From Hydractinia symbiolongicarpus (Eukaryota; Cnidaria; Hydrozoa; Anthoathecata; Hydractiniidae), in assembly GCF_029227915.1 (NCBI RefSeq), contig NC_079880.1, positions 13,348,001 to 13,412,000 on the forward strand: 64,000 bases of DNA, read 5' to 3'. Shown here piece after piece: positions 22,781 to 38,100 of this stretch. Numbering within the stretch: the first letter of the stretch is position 1; every line of letters starts with the position of its first letter. The notes under the pieces are model-generated. The model searched no databases and was not told the DNA's origin. It worked only from the letters and a program-made list of their open reading frames with translations. Both the position numbers and the translations under genes were made by a program.

Positions 22781-25700
22781 TTTCCAGATCTAAAATTGGC
22801 GGTATAATAAAGTAGCCCTGATAGCACACGTATTTTCTATTCAAAACAAACACAATATCTTCCGACAGCACAAACAATAAATAAATAGACACTAAGTACA
22901 AATACTAACAAGGTAGTAAACATCTTTTTCGTATCCAATGTTGTTCTGAGTTTAAGAGTACATTGTGCGACTTCGGGCACGCAACTCTAAATGGGGGAAA
23001 ACATCACGACATGTGAGAATTATACCAACATGATCAGCGCTTTCGGACAAAAATTTCAACATAATTTCATTTTTACATCCACCTCAGCCAGTTTGCAAGA
23101 AACCAACATCATCTGTCGTTTAATCTATCGTAACTTGTACATTTTCAACTTAATGAGCTCAGCTCGCAGAAGTTTTGAACATGATAAAAAAGTGTTACTC
23201 CTCCAATTGTTTTATCAAGAGCATCTCCTTGTTCTAAAATGCATTGAAGATTGTTCGATGTCCAATTTTTAAAAACATAACCCCAAAATGACAAACATAC
23301 GAATACGGAGTACGGAATACTCTTTGTAGCATCAAACTAACCATCACCTTGATGCAGACTGGCTAAAATAGCTTTATGTGCATTTTTCTATTTTTTTTAA
23401 AAAAAAAAAAATTGTCTTTTTTCCTGAAGGTGAATTTTCTTATGCGGGCCTGCTGAAAAGTGCGAATAACGCATTTTAAACCCCGTATTTCGCATGCTCA
23501 TGTTGTATCCTCCGGTCTTCAAACTATTGATACTTGGACACTATCGTCTACATTTGAAAAATAGCGAAAAAGCAGCTGTGGTCTCGAGAAATTTGTCCAA
23601 GGTTGTAGGCGATTTTAAATCTTGATAGCTAGCAGGTTAAGCTTTAGTTGTAAAGGGGCTTTTAAAAGTTGTGGAATTTTTAGTACTGAACTGAAAAGTT
23701 TAACTCTGCTTAACACTGTTAAACGTTTTCTCAATATAGGTGAAAAATACACTACAATGTGCGACAATAGCATACCCATACAAGCACTTTTGTTTTGATT
23801 TCACATACACAACGTACTGAGTCTATGATTTTGATTGTTATGTTTTAATAAATCATATGAAAAATGTTTTAGCATGTTTATCTAATAATGAAGTTAAAAT
23901 TTCAAACTGCGTCCAGATTAGCTGCCAGCAAATTCATTTATAAATTCGAAATTTCATACTGTGTGCAGATTAGCTGTTAATTTAGTCAATTTAATATTCA
24001 ATTCAGCAGTGACCGGATTAGTTGCCAGTAGATGTAATAATAAAGTCAGCAGTGGGTGACATGTGAATATCTAAAACCTTTAAACGTCCTGCAATGTAAC
24101 CTGAGTCATTTGAAAACAGTCTATCAAATAGATTGAAATCTCTCTAATAATAAAACCTCTTTGTAAAAACAACTGTGGTTTGTTCAAAATGACAGACAAA
24201 CCACAACCTCATGTTAAGGATGCATCATATAGGGAAATATGTACGACAATAAAAGTTGCCAGAATTGCCCTCTAAGTTACTGCTAAATATTCCCGTTTCC
24301 TGAATCCGCTTTTTGCAACACATATTTTAATGTTTTCTTACTTTCCCTCAAGAATACAGAAGATTCCTCGTGCTTTCAATGTTAACATATACTTTAAAGT
24401 TGATTGGGCTAATGAAAATCTGAAGCAATTTAGACCTCAGCCTTCAGGGATTATGTATTTGAATGTCTTTTGAAAAACGTAAATAAACGCTAGTGTGCTT
24501 CATACTTGTCAACATCCAGTGAACTTGTGTCCTTCGAAAGTTATTTTTAAAGGACACCGCTTTTAATAAAATTTTTAATAGAAATTAAGTAACTTTAAAA
24601 ATATCTCTTCAGTCATTGGACAAGTCACACAACCAATTTAATTATTGAATCGGATTCATTAAAGGGACTACGAAACGGCTGTTGGTATTCGACTTTAGTG
24701 ACTTACATAAAAGTTGAACTAATGGCGGTGGAAAAGTTTATAGTCACTGAGAACAAAAGCGACATCTTAAATCATCTTGAATATAATATTGGATATCTAA
24801 AATTAACTGAAAATGACAGAAAAGTTTGGATATCTATAATTTGCTCGATATAGTTTTTTAATGAAATAAACTTTAGACCTTTTGAACTAGCTAGCTAGCT
24901 ATATCCTTCAAATTTTTGTATAAAACATACAGATTTATTGCACATAATCAACGCCACAACAATGACTTGAAAATTTTCTTAGAGGTATTAATTACCTTCT
25001 TTTAATAAATACAGCTCCTTGTGTTGTGTCTGTTCCCTTGTCAAAACGAACTTTCGATTTACTGATATTTATTATATTTTACAGAGAATACTGAAGGAAA
25101 TTTTATTTTTTTAGGAATTAAAAATAGAAAAGTTTCAAATTCATCATAAAAAAGTAGTTATTCGTAAACAGGTTGTCTAGACGTCTATGTGGTTCTAAAC
25201 TGTGTATAATTTCTTCCACCTTGACCCGTTTACACCATGATTCGGAATGTGCAGGGATTGAGCTTATTGAATCGTTTCGTAGCCACTTTAATCAATATAT
25301 ATCTTATGAATTTAAATGATTGTGGTGCATACGTCACTAATGTAATAATGAATCTAAAAATAACTAAACTGTGTCTTCAGTGTCATGAAAGCTGTTATAT
25401 CTTTCTTAATAAGCAAAATTCAGTAGCTATGTTTTTAAATTGATTTAAACATGGACGTGAATTTTGTGAAGACAATACTACGCTGGAATATTTTATAACG
25501 CACACATGAAAACGATGAATTTTTTGAAAACTTTTGCTCTAAAATGACCATAAAAGCGCTGGATAGATTCACTAGAATCGAGAAAAAAATACTTTTTTCT
25601 TCTAAATTCCAATTTTGGTTGTTTACTTTCGCGATCTTTACCCTCTTCTAAAACTTCATACATTAACTTAAAAGCATGGAGGTACATCCATGCTTTAGTA

Positions 25701-26035
25701 AAAAATATATGCTCAGGTATTTTCTTGCTACATGCAAATTCAATAAAAAATTCATATTAATTACATCAGGTCATAAATCTTTTTGATTCATGTGATAAAG
25801 TTTAGGTATTTGAAAATTATCGTGCTCATACTACAGATTAATTCATTAAACACTTTAATAGAGTAAACGAGAATAAACAATTAATTCGGTGTGACTTAGG
25901 CTATCGTCATTAAATAATACAGCTATTATCATGTCATGAAAAAGCGAGTATTAAACTCGCTTGTCCATGCCATGATATTATCTAAATAAATAATCTTAAT
26001 AAACAATTTGTGAATCCCCTGTTTTTTTATAACTC
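22781..26035. other. Non-coding spacer upstream of the receptor gene
   Basis: Unique within the window. It includes a 93-codon open frame at 22,991-23,272 without recognisable family and an A-run near 23,395-23,410. Imperfect repeats of GCAGATTAGCTG/CCAGATTAGCTGCCAG lie near 23,910-24,030. An imperfect hairpin at 25,928-25,976 has arms of about 22 bases around AAGCGAGT/ACTCGCTT. The hairpin lies about 140-190 bases upstream of the gene start; its role is unknown. Confidence 0.45.
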
Positions 26036-26074
26036 TATAAATACGATATTTGTCGCAGCATATTTTAGTTCAGT
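26036..26074 (+). promoter_or_regulatory. Candidate core promoter of the VWDE-like gene
   Basis: TATAAATA at 26,036-26,043 is followed about 33 bases later by TTCAGTG, an initiator-like site, and about 75 bases later by the signal-peptide ATG at 26,118. The spacing suits a TATA/Inr promoter. It also argues against an upstream ATG at 26,010. AT-rich DNA makes chance TATA boxes common. Confidence 0.35.
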
Positions 26075-26117
26075 GAAAGAATTAGGAGGAAAAAGGAAGT
26101 CAAGAGATCAAATTAAA

Positions 26118-26178
26118 ATGATGGTATATTTGATTTTCATGTTGTATGCTTTTGGTTGGTCTAAAGCAGATAATATAG
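26118..26178 (+). CDS. VWDE-like: Receptor exon 1: signal peptide
   Basis: Starts ATG ATG and reads MMVYLIFMLYAFGWSKADNI, with a hydrophobic core of about 13 residues and likely cleavage after SKA. It ends in phase 1 before GTAAAA. The upstream in-frame ATG at 26,010 would bury the signal peptide and overlaps the TATA box, so I prefer 26,118 (or the second ATG at 26,121). Confidence 0.65.
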
Positions 26179-29100
26179 GTAAAATACGTTTTCATTTAAG
26201 ACCTAATAAATGTATACAATCTAACTAGTACAACCCTCCAAAAAATATATTGGCAAAACTTACAAGTTGAGTAGACGGATCCCCCACCCAAATTTATTGT
26301 TGCTTATTTTGAAAGCCTACGGGGTGTTTTTGAAGTGACGAAAAGCATCTGGGATGGAGGGCTAGCAGCACTTCATACAACATTGAACAAGAAGGTTTTT
26401 TGATGTGTTTTTTAGACGTCTATGTAACGTCAGACATTAACGTATCTTCAACGTTGTAACAACGTCTCGCAACGTGTAATCAACGTCCTTTCCATGTTGT
26501 TGAGAAATATTCTCGTAACGATTATTCAACTTCTTTTCAACGGTTAAGCAACAGACTTAAAGATTTTGATAAATCAAAAAAAATACGCTCACGTATACTT
26601 TTTCCAGCACGATTCCGACGTCGTTGTTACATTCCTTGTACATGACTATCCTGAATAGAAAACATCAGCAACACAAACAACTTCTCAAATAAAATCATGC
26701 TGAATAAAACTTAATGGTACTGTAAAGATTTAGGCACATCTTCAGTATATTCATTATTTCTCTTTTTTTTATAAATATTTTGATTTTGATCTCACACAAT
26801 ATGCCATGGCAAGAACTATCTTATATGAGCACATAAAAGGGCATAATTAAGATAAAATGTAAGAAATTTATAACGTTTGTATAGCAAAAACATGTATTAT
26901 ATTTTTAGAACCATGCGATGCATATGTTCAAGTGATCAACTCTCAAAGAAGCACTGGCTTCAGGATTTCGTTTTCAAGTCATGCTGTCGCGTGTGATCGC
27001 AGTTGGACACGAAACTGGTATCGCTTTATGGGCGGAGCTGGAGGAGAAATGCCAACTACCTGCCCGGCACCCTTTTCTTGCGGTAATTAAAGTCGCAAAC
27101 TTTAAAATATGTTTTGTATAAAGCCATATTTTTTATGTAACGAAAAATAATGATTTGTTTAATTTTATTCAAAGGGACGTTGGGACCAGTTTGGCTAAAT
27201 GGCACTTACCCAACACGTGTCGGAGAAAATAAAACAATGACGGCATGTTTGCGATTCGGGTCTCATTGTTGTGCAAGGGAGTGGACAGTAAGAGTAAGGA
27301 AATGTATCAAAGGTGCAACCGAGTATTACGTTTATGATCTTCCACGGACTCCAGGATGTCCCATGAGATATTGTGCTGGTAAGGAGATATTGCATTGCGT
27401 TTACTGTTGGGTGGATGGCAAAAGAAAAGAGGAAACGTGTTACAAGTGCTCTGGAAGGCGTGGTGCTACTAGAGTCGCCTGTGTTTTAATAAATTCTGTG
27501 TTTTTTTATATCTGATTTTATCAGGTCCGTTTTTAACTAAAGTTTGATATTTAATTAAACATTTTTTTAATTACCCAAGTCTACTTGCCCTATGTCATGT
27601 TGTGCCGATTTTTACATTCTTTCGACATGAAACTAAGTAACTATGGAAAATTTAAGATGTAATGTTGGAAGACGCTGTGTATGCTAGTCCAATATTTTTA
27701 TCTCATCTAATTATTAGTCTTTTTTTTAAAAAAAGCTTGCATTTATGTCAGCAAATAAATGTGATTAAAAAGGAGTACTTTTTCAGGAAAGGAAGTCCGA
27801 TGTAAATCAAATGAAGTTTCAACAAATGGATTTACTCCTGGTTGTACAAGTATGTCACAATGATTTAAATGTTATTTTAGCGTAACGCGTTATGTTTTAA
27901 AAATGGCCCTAGTCCCTTTTGTAGTGGTTGTGTCAAAAATAATTAAGTCATTCTATGCACAATTATGTCACGAGGTGAAACGATATTTGTTTTTGAAATT
28001 TATTATTTATGAAAAACTACAACCCTATATAATATTTGTGGAAAATGTAGTTTTTGGGCTTTTTCTCTAAAATGGCCACCATTACCTGGCCTGTACTCTG
28101 CAGTTGGTAGATTGCAAAATTTTATTTTTGTAGCGGTGTGGGTTAGTAAACAACATCCGAAGCGCGCTAATGTTTTTGACACTAAACAATCTGCTTCATG
28201 AAACAATGCAGGAATTGGAGTGTGCTCATTCCAGATAGTACTGGCGTGAAGCAGTAACAAATCTCCATGGATTTTAATGACAGGAGGAACCCCGTGGATG
28301 TTTTTAGGTAAATTGCTGAACCTAATTAGTTGGACAATTAGATATATAATCCGTAATAATTGTTGGAAGTCTCGGAAAGACAAATATGTGTCATGGGACA
28401 GTAGCAAACCAAAAGAAAAGAGGTGATTTGACATCACAAATATAATCCTGGCGTCATTAATTTTATATATGTCCAACGTGACAATGACAAGTACAATAAG
28501 ATAAGGGGAGAAAATTCGTTACAAATAATCTATATTAAAAAGTGAATAAGAAAAATCTTTTTTTAATTTTTAACTACTTTCTAACTCCTACTAAATGTTG
28601 TTTTAGGAATGTAAATAAAACTTTCCACAACTCCTCTCAATTGTGAAAAAATTAAAGTCATAAAATGCAGTTCTTATGATCTAGAACAAATTTATTAAAA
28701 TTAAACTGATTGGGTGGTAAAATTATCATCCACATCGAACCCCCTCCCCCCAAATAAAAGATGGAGAAATTTATTTATTTCGTTTATAATTACTTATTTC
28801 TATACCTATATCTATCTACACAATCTACAGTAAAAAAATTGAATTGATTGGGTGGTAAAATTATCATCCACATCGAACCCCCTCCCCCAAATAAAAAATG
28901 GAGAAATTTTTTTAATTCGTTTATATTTATTTATTTACCTATACCTATCTATATAATTTACAGTCAAAAATGTATAGCTCAACTGGAAGTATATCACGTA
29001 TCACTAAAGCAATGTTCCACGGTTACTAGAATGCTCAAAGAAAACTTTTTTTCTAATCTTTATGATCACATGATACTGGACAAGTTTAATCAATAGCATC

Positions 29101-32100
29101 TTGTTTTCATCAACTAATGAGATCCAACTCTCGAATCGTCCATTTAAATTCTATTTAAACTTCTATTGAAAACGGCGTCCTTTGAAGCTATACGAGATGC
29201 AAAGTTCATTGGATATACACTGATTTAAAGCATACTTGCGTTTGTTTATGTTTTTGAAAGTGCATTAAAATACATATTTCCTGAAGGGCCTACGTCGCTT
29301 TTGAATTTTATTAGCCAATCATCTTTGGATCACATGTAACCATTAAAAGCACGAGAGAAATATTTCTTGTGAAAACTGCCTTAAACATATACATGCGTCG
29401 TTTTAACACCGTTATAACCATCGCACAATTAATGTTTCAGAAAACTTCTCTAAAAATTATTATCAACCATTGATACTTGCACAGTATCAATGGGCTTATT
29501 TCTGACATACTTTTAAGCAACATTTTTGTAAAAAACGCGGGCCCGAGCCATTATGAATGTTCTGATTTGCTGAATGATTCTTTTGTTTTTTGTTTTATTT
29601 CTGTATGCTAAAGTTTTGCTTATTTGAGATCTCTTATCGCAAGAAAAGGAACACATAAAGTGAAGGACGAAACGTCTTTATAGAATGATGTACTTGAGAT
29701 TTTGTAGAAAATTTCTAGACCTATTACATCTTAATTTTCCAGTCGTTCTCAAAAATGTTTTTATCTGGAATTAAAGAATTTTTGTTTACAAAGTAATTTT
29801 TTTTAAATTTATTTACAAACACCGGCACACAACACTTGGCAATTCTTTGCATGAATTCAATTGATTGACAATTGGTCCGAATTGGCCAACCACAATTCGT
29901 TTCTTAAATCACTCTAACTTTCTGCAAATTAAAGACGAGTTCGTTCTCTTTGAATGCAGCACCTTTTTCTGCATCACGCATGATTTCAATAGCTCTAAAG
30001 AAGATGTATCTCCTCTTCTTTTATACCTCTATGTTATACATAAGGCTTATTGAGACACATTTCGTTCTTAATAGGACTAACTTTGTATTTAATTTCAACA
30101 AATGTAACAACAAGGGTTAAGAGTGAATTCAGCAAAATCTAAAGTCATGATTAGTAACATTGAAGCCAACTGTGACCTTGTGGTTGGAAAGTGGCCTTGT
30201 GGAGTTTGTATGAGAAGGGCTGTTTGTAACTGAATTTTATGTCAGACTTGCAAGCATTAGGTGAATAATAATTTAAGTGGTATTGGAGAAAGGTTAAGGG
30301 CTCACATTTAGCTTGTAAAAGGTGAGATTCTATACTATGAAGGATTTCTTACTTTGATGTACAACAGTGGTTCGTTAGAGATAGTAGAGAACTTCTGTTA
30401 GTTGGGTGATATTTTGGGTAGTGAAGGTTCTGCTCAGAAAAACTTCAGAGAGTTTCTTCCTTTGGCAGAGTCTTATTGATTGAGGTAAAATGTAGGTTTT
30501 ATGAGGCCTGTATAAGAAGTGTTATGTTGTATGGTAGAGACACATGGTCAGTAAGGCAGGAAGATCTTGACCGTTTGAAAAAAAATTTTTATGAGAATGG
30601 TATGGTGGATGTGCTACGCCAGTGTGAGAGACAGAGAGATTTCGAATGAGCTGAGAAGCAAGCTATGTATCTGTAGCATTAACGATGTTATCGATACAAG
30701 AAAATTGAGTTGGTTGGGAGACTTGGAAAGAATAGAAGAGGGTTCAGTAAAAAACTGTAGAGATTTGGCAGCTCCTGGGGCAAAACCCAGATGTAGACCG
30801 ACAAAAACTTGTCAGGAGGTAATAAGGGCAGACCTGATGCAGAGGAATTAAGGATTGTGGCTGGGCGCCCGCAGTGCAATTCCAATTTTATGAATAAAAT
30901 CGACGCCAACGATCTAATACTTGATTAGGCTTTCTGGCTTAAAGCTTGAGTACATTCCTTCAACGACCTCTCTTTAAAGCTTTTCTAATACAGCCTTTTG
31001 AAACTATGTCCAATGTTTCTCGGAAATTACTTGTTCAGAAAGATAAACTCGTTTCACCAGTGAACTCTCCTTAAAATTTCTAAAATAAACAATAAACAAA
31101 AAAAAGTCAGCATCTTATTTCATTATCCTTACTAAATTGTGATAAATAAGTCAGCACTGTTTCCACATCCCGAATAAAATTATGTTTTGGTTGAAAAGTG
31201 TTTTTATTAAATATCCCTGTTATAAGAGCTGAAACTCTTGGATTTTGACCAACAGTGACACTATTAACCAAATCATGATATGCAGAGACTACAAATGTGT
31301 GCCTTGCAATGGTGTTATACTCTATACCCTGATTAAATAAATCTGCCATTTAATCCAGTACAGAATTTGGGATCAATTATTCTATAGAACAGCCTTTCTC
31401 CGTTTCTTATTCTTAAAGACTTTGGGTACTTGTTCGTCTGGAATTTGAGATAAGGTCTGCAGCTTTGATTGATACCCCTTCTGTTGTCAAACGTTGCCTG
31501 AAACTGTCCAGACCACCATTTAAAGTGACCCGTTAAACAAAAGTGGATGTAGCGTCCCTTAAGGACCCTTTAACAAATCTATTTGTTCTGGCAACAGGAT
31601 AGGACTTTTGTGATTGACAGGCCGAAGTGATCACTGGTACTGTTGCTCTATCGTCATGTACTTTTTGCAGAACTTGACCAATCATTATAAACGGTGGAGA
31701 GACATTGCTTTCGACACTTGAAAAGCCTCCTATAGCTAACTGTATGGCTACAGTTTTCACGAGCTGCATTAAAGCACCTCATCAGACAGGCTGGAGGAAA
31801 ATAGATCTATCTCTTAGGCGCCTCTAGATTTGCATATTTTTGGAACACTGCTTATCTTAGCTTCCATTCGCTCTGATATCGTACTGATCCGGATTCGTGT
31901 CCCGCCTGATGATTTAACACTCCAGGAAAGTATTCTGCTGTAATCGTGATCCTATGTTTCAACAGGTATTCCCTGATCTCTTTGACCAGATCTGACAACA
32001 CCTTTTTGTACGTATCTCCCATTTTTAATATATAAGAAAGTGACATCATTTTTGTCTATCTGAATATGAACAAATTGGAAATTTGATAAAATGAACAAAA

Positions 32101-35100
32101 GGTTTTTAGGGCGAATTTATATGCTCTGAGTTCTAGTACTTTGATATGATGTTTCTGCTCCACTAATGACCATGCCCCCTGTCTTCTGAACACGCAAGCT
32201 CCCCCCACCTTAGCCCTGTAGGGATGCATCGAGCTTATTATCAGCCGGGTGGAATAAAAGACAATAATTTTCTTCACTTATTCGAGATTTTTTATTCACC
32301 ATTTTAATTCTAAAATTGACTCTTGTTAAAGTTTCACAATTGAATTCCATGTCCCTTTTGTCACTACTTTCCAACTACCAATTGTATGTCCCTTTTGTCA
32401 CTAGTTTTTTTATTTTATTTTGGTCAGTTTCCTTCATGCGCTACATGTTTTTTCAGTAATGATACAAAGAAATAAGGCATATTTTAGGTCTGTAAAATAT
32501 ACGTGTCTAAAATGCCGACTACCGTTTCTTGTTCACAGCATATTCCTCTTTGTGTGGTCAAGTTCGGCGGACGTATAATCCGGACCAAAAGACAGGGGGG
32601 TCAAAATCCGGGGGTGGGGGGGGGGGTACAAGACGTACTTATAGCATTTTTTACTAGACTTATACTTTAACCTCTCGATCCAAACTTATTTGTTTTATTA
32701 GAAAAAAAAATACCCTAGCTTTATGTGCAAAAATATCAGTCCTACTTCTTCACGCTGATTTTATATGATTTTTTTTCTATCGAAATTTCGAGAATCTCAA
32801 TAATTCTCCTGGTATACCTCGCGTGTAGCAAACGTGCTCCACAATTTCGCTTCGCTCGCAAAGCTCAATTGCTTCGCAAAAATTTGACCTTAGATCTAGC
32901 ACAGTCTATATCAGGTTGGAAGAGGGTAAATAATATACCCTGTCTAACCCATGCTAGCATGGAAAACGCTGATAAACTACTAGTGTCGCATAATCAAAGT
33001 AATTTGGATAAAAGTTCACTTCCTTTTTTGCTTTTACTTTACATACTTAAAAGCTATTATTTGTACAAACTCTTGCAAGGTGAGAGGTGATACAACACAC
33101 AGCCTGCCTTTTGTAATCATGGAAAATACCCCTTTTAATTACAGTGCCGTAAAGCATTGATGACGTAAAATATTTATTTTTAAAAATGTTATTGTATTTG
33201 CATATTATACATATAGCACGCTATCCGAAGTTGAAACGAGACCCAGTATTGTCAGTAGACATAAACAACGAAACCAAGCGTATTCGCTTCAAGTGTGAAT
33301 TTGATCCACAAGAAACTGGTGCTAATATTTATCATATTGTGGCATGGTATCAAGGTCTACCTGAGGAGAGAATACAGCAAACAAATCGTTTTGTAGATGT
33401 AGGCAAGACCGAAGCGTACTTAGAAAACAACAACACGTATGGAATAAATGGAGGAAAGCCTTTGTTCTGTCTTGGTCACAAAGTATGGATGAAATTTTCT
33501 CATATACTTTTTGCTTTAGTAAATTACCTTTGAAAGACATTTTTACGCAAGTTTCAACAATACCCATTAACTTTATTCAAAAAACAAGTTTAGAAATAGT
33601 ACCTTAGCAACTTAACATACTAGAATATGAATCCTTTGGAAAACGAAGCAACTTGTAAACTACCACCAATCTAAAGTTAATAAGTAAAAAAAAAGAAAGA
33701 AGAGCAGCAGGGATTATCAAAACAGCTATATTTCCGACGTTTTTTAACTTCTAAAAGTCATGTAAGTTTGCTGCATCATCCTACGCAAGAAAATACGTCA
33801 ATTTGGCAGATTGTCTGCAGTAAGCAATAATCCGGCCTGTAAAATGTAGAAACTTAAGCAACATTAAATCTAAATGGAAATTTTGCTTAAAAAAAGCGTT
33901 TATTGCACCTTCAGAATCATTCTCACAATCATAACTATTTTTTTACAGATTTCCTGCAAAGTTAGATCCTACTATTCTGACGCTCCTGAGATAAAAAGTT
34001 CTGCAAGAAAAAGTAATGAATTCTATGCTGGCTTTGAGGTAAGTACGGTGACTGTTTTCGTTTATAGGGAAAAGGGATGGTTTCTTGTGCAGTTGTTTAA
34101 TTACCTTTAAACGCATATTTTTTTGCATTGGTAGAACAATTTAAGCAGCACTAGTATTGTATTCTCGACTTACCTGCATATCTTTGTAAACGATATATTC
34201 TTCCTTAAATCTCATATACTAACGTTACCGATTAAAAGTTTTTTCAATGTGATATGCAGATCAGATTTAAACCTCCTACAAGAAGTTGTCGTTCTCCCTT
34301 CGAATTGAAAAGAACCATCCTAGGGTTGTGTGTAAAATGCCTGCTTAGGTGGGGTTAAAATGTCATCTAAAAATACTACTAATGAAAACACACAGAAAAA
34401 ACAAGAGTTAGTATTTTTGAAAGCTTGTGTGTGTTTTTAATGACTTTTTTTCAGTTTTTCTTTTCTATCTTGCGACTATTTAAAAAAAAGTTTTGTAAAT
34501 GTACGTGCATCTTGACGATTTCCTACTTCTATAATTTTAGTGGATAAAGAATTCTGAAATATTTAAGCATTTTCAACCGTAGATTAATCCAAAGAAATTA
34601 GAGCTGCGAGAAGGTAAAGATCGTAAACATATTATTGTTACAACAACAATACCTGTGGTATGTGAAGGACATTGTGCTGTAAGGTTGGAATATGGTCAAA
34701 ACGGTACAGATCTTTCTTCCAGTAATTGCGAATTAAACTTTACGAACGGTGTAGCTGGAAGATCAAAGAATATCACAGTTTTTGCTAAGACTGATTGGGT
34801 CAATGGTGGAAACAAATACATACATCTCCGATTTAATGTTGCAGAACACGCCAATCCTGTTGATTGGAATTGTTATAAAAGTATATCAAATGTGGTGGTA
34901 AGTTGCATTTTTATATTTGCAGGTAGATACATATCCTCAGCCAACAATAACGACTCAAGGTTCAGAAAGCTAATTATTTTTTAACAAAAAGGGTCTTTAA
35001 GAAGACGGTGCGTACTCCTGGGTTAATAAGGAGTATTTTATGAGCTGAATTTCATTATCCATTGAAACCAAAAAACTATGGCAGTTTTTAATTGTGCGTT

Positions 35101-38100
35101 ATCCGTTATTTTTATTATGCTATGTAATTCTAACAAAGATGGATAGTTTATCTCCAATATATATACAATAACGTTGGCTTAAAAAGCTTGCAATGGATGT
35201 AAAACCTCATGCTTGTTTTTTGTTTCTTTTCATTTTATACGAGGTAAAAACAAAAAAAAATAATTACAATGTTTTCATGCTGTGGAAGAAGTTGAAATGA
35301 AGTTTTTGTTTTAAAACACGTTTTTAAGGGGATGGTGCAACACTACAAATTTTAAAATAGTCTGCATGTATTAATGTAAAAAGTATACATCTTTTTTTCT
35401 TTGTGATTATACTACAATATAAAGGCACATAAATGTACACTAACAGCATGATGATGTATAAAAATATTGTTATGTATAAAAATATGTTTAGGTTAAAGTA
35501 AAAGATGAACCTTCCGGAAGTTGCCAAACGTCTGGCGAGCCTCATGTAATTACCTTTGACGGAATGCGATATTATTATGATTATGTTGGAGATCTCGTTC
35601 TTACAAACAGTACAGCGCGCTTGTTCCAGGTAAACATGTGAAGCCTTATCGTTCTTGTGCAAAATGTTTGAAATGTCACATTACAAAAAAAGCAAATATA
35701 CTACTTTTTGCATCTCTGGTAGTAGACCCCTATATCTTACTTCTGTCGGCCATCTTAAATGCTAAGGAATTAGGATAGGTATTTTTTTCATTTTTTTAAT
35801 TGTAATGAATCTTTTCAAACATTTTTGGTAGACTTTTTAACTGAATAAAAAAATTTGATTTCATGGCGTCATAATTTACGTTTCTTAGTTTTAACGATAA
35901 AGGTAAACGATTTGTTCTTCAGAAATTTTGATTTTATGTCATTAATTCGGACGTGTTTAGAACATAGCATTTAAAGATGTTCAAGGTCTGGAAAAAAATA
36001 CAATGACGTCATAAATGACTTAATTCCGCTGGATCGATATTTCTTTTTAATCTGGTCTGTGTTTCATACTTGGGAGCCATATATCTCATTAGCAAGACCT
36101 TATCTATATAATAATACGCCAGTTCCGTGTGTCTGTAACAGGCAAAATGGATGTGTTGTTTTTTCTAGAGAAATAACCGCGATAACATGTCACTTTTGCT
36201 AAACTTTTATTTTTATTCTGTCTTTTGAGTGCTTTTTGAAATTGATTTAAAACTATTTTTATTTTTAAAAAGTTGCAGGTAATTTATTTCATTGCTCTCA
36301 TAAAAACCTTTCTGTAATTATGTAAACTTTTTTACATCAAATTCACGGGTAATTAATTTTTATTATTCCCTTAAGCACGTGTCTATTGTCTACTGTTATA
36401 TGAAAAACATATTAGTTTTATTTATTCCCGCTTGAATGGAATTAACAACAAAACGTTTTGACAAAAAGAAAAATAAATTTTATGGTTAATTTCGCTAACT
36501 ATTTCGCTATTTTTTTATTCGGTATCTTTAGTGGATTTTTCCACGGCCTAAATACTAGTTATTTAATAATTCTATAATCAATACAGCATCTGCTTATAAA
36601 CCACTTTTTAAAATTTAGAAAAATTACCACTATCGAAGAATTGCAACTTCCCCTGCAAAATATAATTTTTTATAAAAATAAATTTTTTCACAAGCTTCAA
36701 TAGAATTTAGAAAAAGGCACAAATGTTTAGCATTAACTACATGCCCAAAACTTATGTCCAGTCAACTCCAGGTGCTAATAGGGTTCAGGTGATGTAAATG
36801 ATATGTTTAGTAGCAATACAGCAGGATACACGCCTCTTTAACACATAAAGCTATAAACACGAAGAAAAAGGAAAAGCATTATGAAAAAGGTTCTTGTAAT
36901 CCTTTTTAGGTACACGTGAGAACTCATTACTGTAATGCTACTTACCCGTGTAACTGTGCTGTCGCAGCAAGAGAAGGGGATGATGTCGTTGTTATTGATA
37001 TGTGCCTTCCTCCATACACTGTGGGTGTTAAGTTTCTCAGTACTGTTCAACCGCGTCTGACAACTGTGGGAAGAAGCAATGACGGAAGAACACTTGAAGT
37101 AAGTATACTTTTCTGCACTTTTTGTTATTCTTAAATCTTTTATACTGGGTTGTTTCCGTCAGGCCTGGTTGGATTTTTGATAGCTGTTTTTGTTTTTACT
37201 TATTTCTTCTGTGAGAAAAGGGACATTTTTTCACATCATAAAATATAATTTACACTTTTTATTTTTATGCATGACACACGGTACTCGTTTTCCTGCCTCT
37301 TTTTATTCTTCATTGCTAGATAGCTACTGAGTTTATATGTTAAACCTTCCACCCATTACAACTATGAACAAATAATAAAACGGCTGCTAACCTCCTTTTT
37401 TACGAACTCTAATGTTGCTTTGAGTAGTCTAAAAGATGTTACTTTGACTAATTTTTACTGGGCGATATCAACCTTGGCAAGGAGCAGAGGGCGGGATATC
37501 GATCTACATGAGATATGATCGTTTTATTTCTTAAAACGACATACTAGTTTGCATTTTTTCGCTCAAATAACCGTTTTGCATCATAGATCAGTTGCTTAGC
37601 ACAGAGTACGATGTACATACTTTTCTTTAGTCATAGAGAAAAGCAAATGGAGTGCAGAAGTCTGACATACGTTGCATTGTGAATTGTTGTACGGCAGAAA
37701 TGTTTTTCTCATAAACAACTATGTTGGAAATTTTCATTCCTAAATCTGTTGCTATTTGTGGCATCTAAAACAACACTTTCAGTGACCCTAAAAAACATAT
37801 TGCAATTGGTTTTGTTGTGTATACTGTGACACAAATTATATAGGGATATGACTGAAAGGCTAATCTCAAAGCGTTATAAACGTTTCTTAACACTTCTTAA
37901 CGACCATTTACTGATCTGAAACAGTTAACATGTGTCCTGAGTTAATTTGGATGTTGTGTGCATAAAACGTTATTTTTTTGTAACATTAGTTGACTGCATT
38001 ATATATATAAAAAATCTTCTACAGGTATTTTTAAGACAGAAGTTTTGGATTTCAAAACGTATTTTTATCGATTTAAAATATTAAAACTTTAATTTTATAT

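Noticed and set aside
22991-23272. 93-codon open frame upstream of the receptor
   Set aside because: No signal peptide, domain or duplicate; composition looks random, and no splice or promoter context supports it.
26010-26117. N-terminal extension of receptor exon 1 from the upstream ATG
   Set aside because: It would place about 36 residues before a good signal peptide and overlaps the TATA-like box at 26,036; the ATG at 26,118 fits better.
28003-28476. 157-codon minus-strand frame with IHGVPPVIKIHGDLLLL
   Set aside because: It spans the copy B duplication border, is partly repeated in copy A with different ends, and matches no family I know. Kept only as repeat sequence.
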